A stretch of DNA of 64,000 nucleotides from Sphaerothrix gracilis. Its GTDB lineage: Bacteria; Cyanobacteriota; Cyanobacteriia; Phormidesmidales; Phormidesmidaceae. The notes beneath the pieces were generated by a model that was not told where the DNA came from, ran no database searches, and saw only the letters and a list, made by a program, of their open reading frames with translations. Below, in pieces: positions 23,325-31,758 of this stretch. Location of the stretch: NCBI RefSeq assembly GCF_030405905.1, contig NZ_JASATW010000001.1:1-64000 (forward strand). The letters are read 5' to 3'. The number at the start of each line of letters is the position of its first letter. The stretch's first letter is position 1. Position numbers and translations under genes: made by a program.

Positions 23325-24056
23325 GTGAATAACGTCCGCACTGTTTCTGACACAAAGCGTGCTTTTTACGCTCATCACACTCGCCCTATCAACTCTATTT
23401 ATCGTCGCGTTGTCGAAGAGTTGATGGTCGAGATGCACCTGCTGTCTGTCAATGTGGACTTCAACTATGATCCACTATACGCCTTGGGCGTCGTCACCAC
23501 TTTCGATCGCTTCATGCAGGGCTATCAGCCCGACCGGGATCGCGAATCTATTTTTCAGGCGCTCTGTCAGTCCGTTGAGCGCGATCCCCAGCAGTTTCGC
23601 GGCGATGCCGAACAGATCAAGCAATCCGTCGGATCTCTATCGATTGAGGATTTGAAGTCAAACCTAGAGCATCTAGAGGCCGCCCCCGATCATCAGCCCT
23701 GGCAAACGCTAAAGGCGATCGCCCACAACGACAAATATAAGTACAGCCGTCTGATGGCAATCGGGCTGTATACCCTAGTCGAAACCATCGATCCTGAGCT
23801 GGTCAAAGACGATAAGCAGCGAACAGAGCTGTTTACCCAGGTCTGTGAATCGCTCAATGTTTCCTACGACAAAGTTCAAAAAGACCTCGATTTGTATCGC
23901 AGCAACCTAGAGAAAATCACTCAGGCTCAGGCCGTGATGAAAGATATTTTAGAGGCCGATCGCAAGAAGCGTTTGCAGCGAGAGCAGGCGAAAGCAGGTG
24001 CGACCAGTGCCACCGAAAAGCCAGAAGAAACGTCAACCGAGGAGCCAGCTAGCTAG
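23325..24056 (+). CDS. psp29: photosystem II biogenesis protein Psp29/Thf1
   Basis: 243 residues with a GTG start. The N-terminus (TVSDTKRAFYAHHTRPINSIYRRVVEELMVEMHLL) and VNVDFNYDPLYALGVVTTFDRFMQGY are diagnostic of Psp29/Thf1. A helical body follows, with an alanine/glutamate-rich, likely disordered tail (about 215-243). Known role: assembly or repair of photosystem II complexes, with chloroplast Thf1 affecting thylakoid formation and FtsH levels. Stands alone. The GTG is favoured because the conserved N-terminus begins directly there and no in-frame ATG precedes it. Confidence 0.95.
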   Translation: MNNVRTVSDTKRAFYAHHTRPINSIYRRVVEELMVEMHLLSVNVDFNYDPLYALGVVTTFDRFMQGYQPDRDRESIFQALCQSVERDPQQFRGDAEQIKQSVGSLSIEDLKSNLEHLEAAPDHQPWQTLKAIAHNDKYKYSRLMAIGLYTLVETIDPELVKDDKQRTELFTQVCESLNVSYDKVQKDLDLYRSNLEKITQAQAVMKDILEADRKKRLQREQAKAGATSATEKPEETSTEEPAS

Positions 24057-24141
24057 GACAAGACGACAGCCGGGGCGATCGCGCAGGCCGTTAAAACCTG
24101 GTCAAGTGCCCAAGTCCTGCCTCTAAGTCTTTCAGGTATCG

Positions 24142-25128
24142 TCAGTGAGGCTGGGAGCTGGCGTGAGCTGCTTGACAGCGGCGATTGAGAAACTGGAGCT
24201 GCTGGTAGAGCATTTGAATTCGCGGCACGGGCACCTGGGCCGCAGTAGCAGCTTTAATCGGATTGCCTAAGATAGCCTCAAGCTCTAAAGGTCTGCCCGT
24301 ATCAAAGTCAATTTTCATGCTGGTGCGATAGGGCTGCATTTGCTCAGTATGCTCCAGCATGTCTGAGATTAGGCTATCAGGTAAACGCCGCTCCTGTCCT
24401 GGAGAGAGCTTTTCACCGCAGGCGTTCGCCGCTGCCACCACCTCTGCCATAAGCTGCTGAGCCAGCTGCCGCCCCTCCGGATCGGCCATCATTTCCTCAG
24501 TGGTCGCCTCTAGCACAACCGAAAGCCCGTTAAACGGAATATTCCACACCAGTTTGCGCCAGCGGGCCATATACAAATCTTCTGTGAGCTGCAGCGGCAC
24601 ATTCGCCCGCTTAAAATCCTGGGCGATCGCCTGCATAATTTCTGTAATTCCTGCAGGCTGCTGGGTTTGGCTATAGTGCCCCAGCATGATAGTGCCGTAA
24701 TCCAGGTGGCGGATGTGCCCCGGCCCCACTTTATTGGAGCAGACAAAACAGAGGCCGCTGAGGATACGATCGCTGCCTGCGATCGCGGCGGCGGTGGTTT
24801 CTACCCCTAGACCATTTTGCAAAATTAGAACTGCCGTCTGCGGCCCCAGCAGCGGCGGCAATAGCTGAGCCAGCAGCCCGTTCTGAGTCGTTTTGAGCGC
24901 CACAATGATCACATCTACCGGCGGCATGTCGCTAACAGTCCGATAGGCATGCACCTCTGGCAGCTCAAAATCTCCCCAAACAGACTCAACCTGCAGTCCT
25001 CGCTGCTGTACCTGTTCGTAGTCGCTGTGCAGCAGAAAATGAACCTCAGCCCCAGCCCGCTGCAAACACGCCCCATAGAGGCCGCCAATGGCGCCTGTGC
25101 CTAAGACAGCATAGCTGAGAGTAGACAT
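24142..25128 (-). CDS. panE: 2-dehydropantoate 2-reductase (ketopantoate reductase family)
   Basis: 328 residues. N-terminal Rossmann motif VLGTGAIGGLYGACLQRAG (8-26), ILQNGLGVETTAA with the conserved NG, and RWRKLVWNIPFNGLSVV with the catalytic Lys of the family. The C-terminal half is the helical domain with ending SMKIDFDTGRPLELEAILGNP. Members reduce ketopantoate to pantoate with NADPH for CoA synthesis, but the family has paralogues of unknown substrate. It is the last gene of the B12-riboswitch operon: its ATG is 2 bp after the stop of the HEAT-repeat gene. Confidence 0.85.
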   Translation of the reverse strand: MSTLSYAVLGTGAIGGLYGACLQRAGAEVHFLLHSDYEQVQQRGLQVESVWGDFELPEVHAYRTVSDMPPVDVIIVALKTTQNGLLAQLLPPLLGPQTAVLILQNGLGVETTAAAIAGSDRILSGLCFVCSNKVGPGHIRHLDYGTIMLGHYSQTQQPAGITEIMQAIAQDFKRANVPLQLTEDLYMARWRKLVWNIPFNGLSVVLEATTEEMMADPEGRQLAQQLMAEVVAAANACGEKLSPGQERRLPDSLISDMLEHTEQMQPYRTSMKIDFDTGRPLELEAILGNPIKAATAAQVPVPRIQMLYQQLQFLNRRCQAAHASSQPH

Positions 25129-25130
25129 GG

Positions 25131-25817
25131 CTACTGCATTCCCAGTTCAGAGAGGGCAAGCTGCGATCGCGCCTGGATAGACGCCACCGGATCGGCCTCC
25201 ACAAGCTGCGCCAAACGCTGCTGAATGCGCTGTCGCTGTTCTTCCTTTTCATTGGGGTGCAGGCGCTGAGCCAAAGACTGCAACCCGACTACAGCCGCAT
25301 AGCGGACAATCCACTCGGCGTCGTGAGTTACCTGCAGCAGCGCCGTCACGGCCTGAGTCTGAGCCGCAGGCACTTCCACCTCGGTCATCTGAGACCAGTC
25401 CAAGTTGCCCAGTCCCCGCGCGGCGGCTCGCCGGACACTGAGAGCAAAATCAGCGGTAGCGGCATCCAGTAGCACAGCGAGCGATCGCGGATCGCCGATA
25501 TTGGCTAAGGCTCGAATGGCCCAGGCCCTCGCCCCGTAGTTGTGATCGTCAAGCTGCTTGAGTAGCGGCGGGACAGCCTCGGGGCCCAGTACGGTTAACC
25601 CTTCTACGGCGGCCACCGCTGCCCCTGGATTATTGAATCCTAAAACCTCCAGCAGAGTGGGGATAGCCTCTGGGTGACGGACAGCCGCTAACGCCCGTAC
25701 AGCTTTTAGCAAATCTAGAGGAGAGCTAGCCTGCTCTACCGCCTGAATTAAGCTGCTCACTGGCTGATTTTGCACCCTCAGTTCCCTCTCATACTGACTC
25801 AACGTACACTGGCTCAC
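25131..25817 (-). CDS. cpcF: HEAT-repeat phycocyanobilin lyase subunit, CpcF-like
   Basis: 228 residues, helical repeats throughout. The segments NNPGAAVAAVEGLTVLG, LDDHNYGARAWAIRALANIGDPRSL, FALSVRRAAARGLGNLDW and AEWIVRYAAVVGLQSLAQRL follow the CpcF pattern closely. CpcE/CpcF together attach phycocyanobilin to Cys-84 of phycocyanin alpha. NblB-type HEAT proteins are the main alternative. Its GTG start overlaps the cobW stop (GTGA), and panE follows 2 bp after its own stop, so it is embedded in an operon headed by a cobalamin riboswitch. No cpcE or cpcA is in view. Confidence 0.75.
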   Translation of the reverse strand: MSQCTLSQYERELRVQNQPVSSLIQAVEQASSPLDLLKAVRALAAVRHPEAIPTLLEVLGFNNPGAAVAAVEGLTVLGPEAVPPLLKQLDDHNYGARAWAIRALANIGDPRSLAVLLDAATADFALSVRRAAARGLGNLDWSQMTEVEVPAAQTQAVTALLQVTHDAEWIVRYAAVVGLQSLAQRLHPNEKEEQRQRIQQRLAQLVEADPVASIQARSQLALSELGMQ

Positions 25818-26863
25818 ACAGGCTGGAGGTCGCCTGCCAGAGCCTTATGAATAGCCTCTGCCTCTAGGGACTGCCCAATCACGATTAGCTTTGTCACACG
25901 CGGCTCTTGGGGCTGCCAGGGGCGATCGTAGAAGCTGTCAAAGCGCTGCCCGACTCCCTGCAGTACCAGCCGCATCGCCTTATTGGGAACAGCGACAAAG
26001 CCCTTAATCCGGTAGATTTCCTGGGTTTGGCTGAGGTGCTGGAGGCGCTGAATCAGGTCGGCTGGATCAAAGGTCTGCTCCAGGACGATCGGTACCGAGG
26101 TAATATCATCGTCGTGTTCGTGCTCAGCTTCGTGATCGTGATGGCTGGGGCGACTGTCTAGGTTGTCTTCAACCGCTGCGTTAAAGCCCAGCAGCACTTC
26201 CGGGCTGATCTGTCCCTGATGGCAGGCGATCGCTTTAACGCCCTGCGGTAGCTCCTGCTGCAGCCAAGTTTGGACGCGATCGCGGTCGGCCTGGCTGACA
26301 CAGTCAGATTTCGTTAGCAGCACTAAGTCGGCGCAGTTGAGCTGATCTTCAAACAGTTCTTCGATTGGGGTTTCGTGTTCGAGGCTGTCATCGGCCTGTC
26401 GCTGGGCCTCTAGCGCTTCTAAATCCCCCACGAGCCGACCGCTGGATAGAGCTTCACAGTCCACCACAGTAATCACGCCATCAACCGTGGCCTGAGTGCG
26501 AATTTCCGGCCAGCGAAACGCCTGCACCAGAGGCTTGGGCAGCGCCAGCCCAGAAGTTTCAATCACGATACAGTCAATCTGATCGCGCCGCGCCATCAGC
26601 GCCTGCATAGTTGGCAAAAATTCTTCCTGAACGGTGCAGCAGAGGCAGCCATTGGCCAGTTCTAAAATATTGCTGCCGGGATCTTCGTCCTCGTCGCAGA
26701 TTTGGCAGGCTTTGAGCAACTCACCATCAATCCCGACTTCACCAAACTCATTGACTAAGACTGCAATGCGGCGATCGCCGTTGTTCTGAAGCAAGTGGCG
26801 GAGCAGCGTAGTTTTGCCAGCGCCTAGAAAGCCCGTGATCACAGTGACAGGAATTTTATGCAT
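25814..26863 (-). CDS. cobW: CobW/COG0523 family GTPase metallochaperone
   Basis: 349 residues from the ATG at 26863; a GTG 18 bp upstream would overlap hupE. Walker A GFLGAGKT at 11-18, the metal-binding CLCC at 73-76, TKSDCV for guanine recognition and a C-terminal CobW domain (VLEQTFDPADLIQRL, RIKGFVAVPNK). A His/Asp-rich loop (HHDHEAEHEHDDD, about 240-255) would bind metal ions. COG0523 proteins deliver Co, Zn or Ni to target enzymes; the B12 riboswitch at the operon head and hupE just upstream favour cobalt. Its stop overlaps the next gene's start. Confidence 0.88.
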   Translation of the reverse strand: MHKIPVTVITGFLGAGKTTLLRHLLQNNGDRRIAVLVNEFGEVGIDGELLKACQICDEDEDPGSNILELANGCLCCTVQEEFLPTMQALMARRDQIDCIVIETSGLALPKPLVQAFRWPEIRTQATVDGVITVVDCEALSSGRLVGDLEALEAQRQADDSLEHETPIEELFEDQLNCADLVLLTKSDCVSQADRDRVQTWLQQELPQGVKAIACHQGQISPEVLLGFNAAVEDNLDSRPSHHDHEAEHEHDDDITSVPIVLEQTFDPADLIQRLQHLSQTQEIYRIKGFVAVPNKAMRLVLQGVGQRFDSFYDRPWQPQEPRVTKLIVIGQSLEAEAIHKALAGDLQPV

Positions 26864-26868
26864 GGTGT

Positions 26869-27507
26869 TTAGCCCAACCACAATGAGGTTAACAGAGCAG
26901 ACCCAAAGCCCGCGATCGCAAAGCCCGCAAACCGTAGGTTCAGCTGAGTCTGAGCGGCTGAGCGCTGCTGCATTTTCTGAGCGAGGCTATAGCTGGCAAA
27001 GGCGATCGCCAGCTGCACTAAACTAAAGCCAGCCAGGTAGGATAGCAGCGGCGACATTTCAGCCCCAATAATCGCTTCGCCGTAGGCATAGCCATGAAAC
27101 AGCCCGGCAACGGCTGCAAACCCAATAGTCCAAGCTACCGGAGGCTTACTAGCCACAGCCAGCAAAATTCCCAGCACCAAAACAGAAGCCGAAACCGTCG
27201 TTTCTGGAGCCGGAAAGTTCAGGGCGGCTAGGTGCAAACCTGTGCCCGCAACGGCGCTGAGCACAAATGCGACGGGAACCGCTAGGCCCCAGCGCTGTAG
27301 GGCCGCTAATAATCCCACAGCAACCACAAAGACAAAGTGATCAGGACCAATCACCGGATGTCCAATACCAGAAAGCAGTCCAGCCCAGGCACTATCAGGA
27401 GTTTGGCCGCCAGAGGGATGATGGGCGACAGCAGGCAATGCCAGACACATCAATACCGCTAGCGCTACAGGCAGCGCTAGACCCCAGTTCACTCGAAAGT
27501 TTTTCAT
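26869..27507 (-). CDS. hupE: HupE/UreJ-type metal (cobalt/nickel) transporter
   Basis: 212 residues. Signal-like N-terminus (1-28) ending in AHH, then about six spans. The HupE motif HPVIGPDH lies at 50-57 with additional His at 29-30, the likely metal pathway. HupE/UreJ proteins are nickel or cobalt permeases. The gene begins just downstream (28 bp) of the cobalamin riboswitch, which makes cobalt uptake for B12 synthesis the more probable role. Ribosome-binding sequence GAGGTA precedes the ATG. First gene of the hupE-cobW-cpcF-panE operon. Confidence 0.88.
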   Translation of the reverse strand: MKNFRVNWGLALPVALAVLMCLALPAVAHHPSGGQTPDSAWAGLLSGIGHPVIGPDHFVFVVAVGLLAALQRWGLAVPVAFVLSAVAGTGLHLAALNFPAPETTVSASVLVLGILLAVASKPPVAWTIGFAAVAGLFHGYAYGEAIIGAEMSPLLSYLAGFSLVQLAIAFASYSLAQKMQQRSAAQTQLNLRFAGFAIAGFGSALLTSLWLG

Positions 27508-27534
27508 CCGTACCTCGCAGATGGGTTATACGCT

Positions 27535-27752
27535 TGGCAGGCATTCTGACTTAGAAGTTCGGCTGAGAAGTGACGTTGAAGTTGTAAATTTCAGTCTTTC
27601 AAACCGGAAAGATCAACCCTGCAATTCTCAAACCTATTCCTTCACAGCTGCGGGACAGCGCTGGACTTGCACCAGACTTTCCCCAATCTGAGCCTCGATG
27701 ATGATCCTCTCAGCTCAAATCTCCAGCGGCTGACCCCCACTGGAACCAAAGC
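27535..27752 (-). promoter_or_regulatory. cobalamin (B12) riboswitch upstream of hupE
   Basis: Read on the minus strand the region holds the class signature GGTGCAAGTCC followed by GTCCCGCAGCTGTGA (B12 box region, about 27645-27672), GGGGAAAGTCTGG before it, the 5' TTTGGTTCC near 27741-27750 and the 3' GTCAGAATGCCTGCC at 27535-27549. Spacing and order fit a cobalamin riboswitch. The 3' end is 28 bp from the hupE ATG, so the switch probably hides the ribosome-binding site when adenosylcobalamin is bound, lowering expression. I see no clear intrinsic terminator between it and hupE. Confidence 0.92.
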
Positions 27753-27859
27753 TCAACTAGCTTATCACGCAGGTCTGTACCAGGGCTGCCCCGCGATAGG
27801 AACCGTAAGGATAGGTCTAGCAACCCTCACCCAGACCTGCCCTGACCTCATCTCGCGCT

Positions 27860-29197
27860 TTAGGGCGATCGCAGCTTGGCTACAAAAAAGCCATCCATAT
27901 CCTCCCTGTGGGGCCAGATCTTGATCCAGCCTTCAGGGGCCGCGATCGCTCGGATCTCCTCCTGTTGAGGGACTTCCAGCCGCCATTGAGGATGCGTTGC
28001 CAAAAACTCGGCAACAATTTCTTCGTTTTCAGCCGGGTGTAGCGTGCAGGTAGAGTAAACCAAAACGCCGCCGGGTTTGAGCCAGATAGCAGCTTGGTTG
28101 ATGAGCTCGCTTTGAAGCTGGGTCAATTCCGCGATCCGTTCTGGAGACTGACGCCAGCGGGCATCGGCGTGGCGGTGCAGGGTGCCGAGTCCAGAACAGG
28201 GCACATCTAGCAGCACCCGATCGGCAGCTTGAGCAAACTGAGGTAGCGAGCGGCTGTCTCCGGTCAGCAGCTTAATCGAGCTGAGCTGCAGTCGATCGCT
28301 GTTTTGCTGCACCTTCTTAAGTCTGGAAGCGGCGCGATCGCAGGCCCAAACCTCACCGCGATCGCCCATCAGTTCCGCCAGGTGAGTAGATTTGCCGCCG
28401 GGCGCGGCGCAGGCATCGATTATCACCTCTCCCGGCTGCGGACTCACAATCTGGCTGACCAGCTGAGCGCTAGCATCCTGCACTGTCCACCAGCCCTCAC
28501 CGTAGCCAGGGAGGCGGCTAATGCTGCCCACATGACTGGCTAGCCGCAGGGCTTGGGGCAGATGAGGGAGCCGGTATACCTCAATATCGGCAGCAGCAAA
28601 GGCAGCTTCGACGGCCTCTACCGTAGTTCGCAGCGGATTAATCCGCAGGTCGATAAAAGGCGTGCGGTTGAACCAGTCACAGAGAGCAGCCAACTCTTCA
28701 GGGGGCAAAAGCGGCTGCCAGATTTTAAGAATCCAGTCGGGGAAGCTGTGCAAAATCCCGAGCTGCTGAATCGGATCTTCGGGGAGCTGTAGCGGGTCGC
28801 CCGTTTCGGCCAGTCGCACATACTGCCGCAGCAGGCCGTTAACTACGCCTGAGAGCTTGCCTAAACGATGGTGCTTAGCTAAATCGACGCTGGTGTTGAC
28901 GGCGGCAGAAACCGGGATTTGATCTAAATAGCGGAGCTGGTAAAGGCCCAGATGCAGAATTACCCGCAAATCAGGGGGCTGCTGGGTGGCCCGTTTTTGG
29001 CCGAGCTGATCGATCAGGGCGTCTAGGGTACGCTGCCGCCGGACGCTGCCATAGACCAGTTCGGTCAGCAGGGAGCGATCGCTGCTGACCAGCTCAGACT
29101 GGCTGAGGGCCTGATCGATAGCAATGTCGGTAAATGCGCCCCGATGTACGGCCCGAAGCGCCCAAAAAGCCTGCTGTCTGGCGGGTGAAGTCGTCAA
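27860..29197 (-). CDS. rsmB: 16S rRNA (cytosine-967-C5)-methyltransferase RsmB
   Basis: 445 residues. N-terminal NusB-like domain (about 1-130, ALRAVHRGAFTDIAIDQAL, LTELVYGSVRRQRTLDALI), then the SAM-dependent domain with DACAAPGGKSTHLAEL (motif I), LLDVPCSGLGTLHRHADARW (motif IV, Cys) and VYSTCTLHPAENEEIV (motif VI, catalytic Cys). Length and NusB domain are those of RsmB. It methylates C967 of 16S rRNA. The annotated start is a TTG; no ATG lies close by in frame. Located between the petN region and the riboswitch, all on the minus strand. Confidence 0.92.
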   Translation of the reverse strand: MTTSPARQQAFWALRAVHRGAFTDIAIDQALSQSELVSSDRSLLTELVYGSVRRQRTLDALIDQLGQKRATQQPPDLRVILHLGLYQLRYLDQIPVSAAVNTSVDLAKHHRLGKLSGVVNGLLRQYVRLAETGDPLQLPEDPIQQLGILHSFPDWILKIWQPLLPPEELAALCDWFNRTPFIDLRINPLRTTVEAVEAAFAAADIEVYRLPHLPQALRLASHVGSISRLPGYGEGWWTVQDASAQLVSQIVSPQPGEVIIDACAAPGGKSTHLAELMGDRGEVWACDRAASRLKKVQQNSDRLQLSSIKLLTGDSRSLPQFAQAADRVLLDVPCSGLGTLHRHADARWRQSPERIAELTQLQSELINQAAIWLKPGGVLVYSTCTLHPAENEEIVAEFLATHPQWRLEVPQQEEIRAIAAPEGWIKIWPHREDMDGFFVAKLRSP

Positions 29198-29268
29198 GTC
29201 AATAAAATAGGGCGTTTTCGGCTAGCCGCAACGCCCTGTCAGAAATTTTGTCAGTCAAATCAAATGAA

Positions 29269-29436
29269 TTATTTACGGCGTCGTGAGGACTGCTGTTCTC
29301 GGTTACGCCGACGGCGATCGCGCCATTCTGCGGCTGTGAGGTAGGCGACACCGCCTGTGACAACCACAAGCAGCGCAGCAGCGGCGATCGCTAGAAAGCT
29401 GTAAATTTGGGGCTGAAGCCCAGCACTCGTTTCCAT
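29269..29436 (-). CDS. small single-span membrane protein
   Basis: 55 residues from the ATG at 29436; the longer frame upstream would overlap petN. One membrane span (about 10-32, IYSFLAIAAAALLVVVTGGVAYL) is followed by a strongly basic tail (EWRDRRRRNREQQSSRRRK). I recognise it as a type of short cyanobacterial protein without an assigned function. It starts 13 bp after the petN stop on the same strand, so co-transcription with petN is likely, and a thylakoid location is plausible but unproven. Confidence 0.7.
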   Translation of the reverse strand: METSAGLQPQIYSFLAIAAAALLVVVTGGVAYLTAAEWRDRRRRNREQQSSRRRK

Positions 29437-29449
29437 AGCGTAGCTATTT

Positions 29450-29539
29450 TTAGAAGCCGTTGCGGCCCCAGACAACCATTGAAATTGAAAAAGTAAACAC
29501 AACCAAGAGAGAAACCCAACCCAGCGTCAAAATGTCCAT
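29450..29539 (-). CDS. petN: cytochrome b6f complex subunit PetN
   Basis: A 29-residue frame, ATG at 29537-29539, TAA at 29450-29452. It reads MDILTLGWVSLLVVFTFSI and ends in SMVVWGRNGF, matching PetN throughout (single span, C-terminal VVWGRNGF). PetN is the smallest integral subunit of the b6f complex. Too short to be found by length-based calling. The 55-residue membrane protein gene follows 13 bp downstream. Confidence 0.96.
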   Translation of the reverse strand: MDILTLGWVSLLVVFTFSISMVVWGRNGF

Positions 29540-29622
29540 AGAGCGCAGACAAAGGCTTTGAATAACGTCATTCTCCATCATACGGTAAAGTCAGACTGGA
29601 TTTATCGCATTTTGACTGGTTC

Positions 29623-30078
29623 ATGACTTCAGCCTTTACGCCGCAGGAACGACTGGCCTCTCTCAAAGTCGGCGCGATCGCAGGCGCTACCACACTGCTG
29701 GTGGAAATATTGCGGCTGCTGGGTCAGCGGGCGATCGCGGTAGGCTGGCAGGGGGCGTTAGAGCTTGACCTGGCCGGACTCAGCGGCCTGACGTTTCTGG
29801 TCAGCAGTCTGATAGCGGGTCTTTCCGGCTTTCTCTTCGGCGTTACCTACCGCTACGCGGTGCGCACAGATGACAACCCACAGCTCAAATCAGGGGTTGT
29901 CGGCGCGTTTGGCCTAGTGCGAGGGCTGGCTCAGGTGGATGTGGGATCAGCCGTAGCCCAGAACTTTTGGCCGTTTTTGGCGGCGGCAATGGAGAGTCTG
30001 ATTTTATTTGCGATCGCGGCGCTGGTTTTAGATTTAGGTTTCCGGCAGGACTGGCTTCATCCTTTTAGGTCAGATTAA
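29623..30078 (+). CDS. conserved membrane protein
   Basis: 151 residues with about four hydrophobic segments (about 16-32, 45-75, 85-100, 115-138). Features include LKVGAIAGATTLLVEIL, LVSSLIAGLSGFLFGVTYRYAVR and VVGAFGLVRGLAQVDVGSAV. I recognise this as a conserved cyanobacterial membrane protein of unknown role. The 3' end overlaps the convergent SDR gene by 4 bp. ATG start, GC-rich like its neighbours. Confidence 0.65.
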   Translation: MTSAFTPQERLASLKVGAIAGATTLLVEILRLLGQRAIAVGWQGALELDLAGLSGLTFLVSSLIAGLSGFLFGVTYRYAVRTDDNPQLKSGVVGAFGLVRGLAQVDVGSAVAQNFWPFLAAAMESLILFAIAALVLDLGFRQDWLHPFRSD

Positions 30079-30746
30079 CCCAGCTCAAACACCTCAAACG
30101 AAGTCTCTGTGTTGACGGCTTGAGCATCTAAAGCAGACAGCACTTTGTAATGGGCTCTATCTGAAAACAGACAGGCACAAATTAGCTGGGCCACATCAGC
30201 CCGGTGAATCCAGCCCGAAACCCGGTAGTCTTCAGTCAGTACCCCATGACCTGTAGCGGGCTCAGATTTCAAGCCGCCGGGGCGAACAATGGTATAGGTC
30301 AGGCCGCTGGCGATCAAATGCTGCTCAGCCTTTTCTTTCTCCATCAGAATCGGGCCGAGCACTTCTTTGGCTCTAGGCGGCAGAGCAACCTCACTTTGAC
30401 CTGTCCCAATTGAAGAAACCAGAATAAACCGGTTAACCCCCAGCTTGACCGCTGCATCCATCAGGTTCTTATTACCCAGAGAGTCCGCCCGTTGGCCCTC
30501 ATCGTTCTGCGGCAAACCCCCGATAGTGCTGATGACGGCTTGCAGCGGCTGGCTAGCTGACATTGCCTGCTCAACAGCTGCCGCGTCTAAGGCATCGGCC
30601 AGAGCGATCGCAGCCCCCATTGCCTCTAGCTCTGGCTTAGCCGCTTCACTTCTCAGCAAGGCCGTCACCTGATGACCCTGCGGCAAGAGAATTTTGGCAA
30701 CTTCCCGGCCTACCCCCCGGCTGGCTCCCGCGAGAAAAACGTGCAT
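30075..30746 (-). CDS. NAD(P)-binding atypical SDR protein
   Basis: 223 residues, Rossmann fold. N-terminal GASRGVGREVAKILLPQGH (7-25) is the dinucleotide loop, followed by TALLRS and ALADALDAAAVEQAM. VSSIGTG holds the place of the SDR serine and the YxxxK is not conserved, as in NmrA-like atypical SDRs such as YwnB or HCF173-related proteins. RPGGLKSEPATGHGVL is the usual post-catalytic turn. Substrate or sensor role unknown. ATG start. Confidence 0.75.
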   Translation of the reverse strand: MHVFLAGASRGVGREVAKILLPQGHQVTALLRSEAAKPELEAMGAAIALADALDAAAVEQAMSASQPLQAVISTIGGLPQNDEGQRADSLGNKNLMDAAVKLGVNRFILVSSIGTGQSEVALPPRAKEVLGPILMEKEKAEQHLIASGLTYTIVRPGGLKSEPATGHGVLTEDYRVSGWIHRADVAQLICACLFSDRAHYKVLSALDAQAVNTETSFEVFELG

Positions 30747-31013
30747 TTTTGTCTTCCTTACAAATTCCGGCGATCGCTTTTTATCTGCTGACTATCCGCC
30801 AGAATAAACCACCTCATTGCCATTTCCGCCAAAAACTATCAATTTACGCCTCCAAACCAGCATTCTTCACCTTTGCCCCTGCCTCATCTCCCCCATCTCC
30901 CCTATCTTCCCCATCTCCCTTTCCCCACTCCACCAAAGTCGGTTATCCCCCCCGTCCTAACTGCCTTGTCAATCGGTAGAATCAGATAAATGCAGTGTGA
31001 TTAAGTAGACTCC

Positions 31014-31622
31014 ATGATTCCAACCGTTATTGAGCAATCGGGTCGCGGCGAAAGAGCTTTTGATATTTACTCTCGCCTGCTGCGAGAGCGCATCGTTTTT
31101 CTAGGGCAAGAAGTATCCTCGGAGTCTGCAAACCTGATTGTGGCTCAGATGCTATTTCTAGAAGCCGAAGATCCTGAGAAAGATATTTACCTCTACATCA
31201 ATTCTCCCGGCGGTTCTGTCTATGCAGGCTTGGGCATCTTCGACACGATGAACCACATCCGCCCTGACGTTTGCACGATTTGCGTCGGCCTAGCTGCTAG
31301 CATGGGCGCTTTCTTGCTCAGCGCGGGTAAAAAAGGTAAGCGCATGAGCCTGCCCAACGCCCGGATTATGATCCACCAGCCCCTTGGCGGTGCTCAGGGT
31401 CAGGCCACCGATATTGAAATTCAGGCCAAAGAAATTCTGCATATTAAGGATTTGCTCAACCACGCGATCGCTGACCACACCGGACAGCCCCTCGATCGGG
31501 TCGCTGAAGATACCGAGCGGGACTTCTTCATGTCTCCGACTGAAGCGGTGGAATATGGGCTGATCGATCAGGTAATCGATCGCCAGTCCGTTGGCAGTCG
31601 GCCTTTGGCAGTTCAAAGCTAG
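31014..31622 (+). CDS. clpP: ATP-dependent Clp protease proteolytic subunit
   Basis: 202 residues, catalytic triad intact: Ser96 (AASMGAF), His121 (MIHQPLGG), Asp170 (TERDFF). N-terminus (VIEQSGRGERAFDIYSRLLRERIVFLG) is the canonical ClpP start. Forms the tetradecameric chamber that degrades substrates delivered by ClpC or ClpX. Cyanobacteria carry several clpP paralogues and one ClpR lacking the Ser; this is an active-type copy. ATG start. Strong terminator at 31665-31699. Confidence 0.95.
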   Translation: MIPTVIEQSGRGERAFDIYSRLLRERIVFLGQEVSSESANLIVAQMLFLEAEDPEKDIYLYINSPGGSVYAGLGIFDTMNHIRPDVCTICVGLAASMGAFLLSAGKKGKRMSLPNARIMIHQPLGGAQGQATDIEIQAKEILHIKDLLNHAIADHTGQPLDRVAEDTERDFFMSPTEAVEYGLIDQVIDRQSVGSRPLAVQS

Positions 31623-31664
31623 TTTTTTGAACTCTAAGCCAAATTATTAGGCAGCCCATTGGGC

Positions 31665-31699
31665 AAAGCGTCAGGAGTCAAATTGACTTCTGGCGCTTT
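31665..31699 (+). terminator. terminator of clpP
   Basis: A 17-nt arm (31665-31681) starting AAAGCG pairs with the arm ending GGCGCTTT (31683-31699), with two G-U pairs. It is followed by ATGAATTTTTG. Lies 42 bp after the clpP stop. Confidence 0.7.
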
Positions 31700-31758
31700 A
31701 TGAATTTTTGCTACAAAATAATGAGGCAGTGATGTTCTAGCTGGATGAGGAGAGTTTG

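Noticed and set aside
30870..30960. C-rich CCCATCTCCC-like stretch ahead of clpP, considered as a repeat element
   Set aside because: It is simple low-complexity sequence of a kind common between cyanobacterial genes; no defined unit or structure was found.
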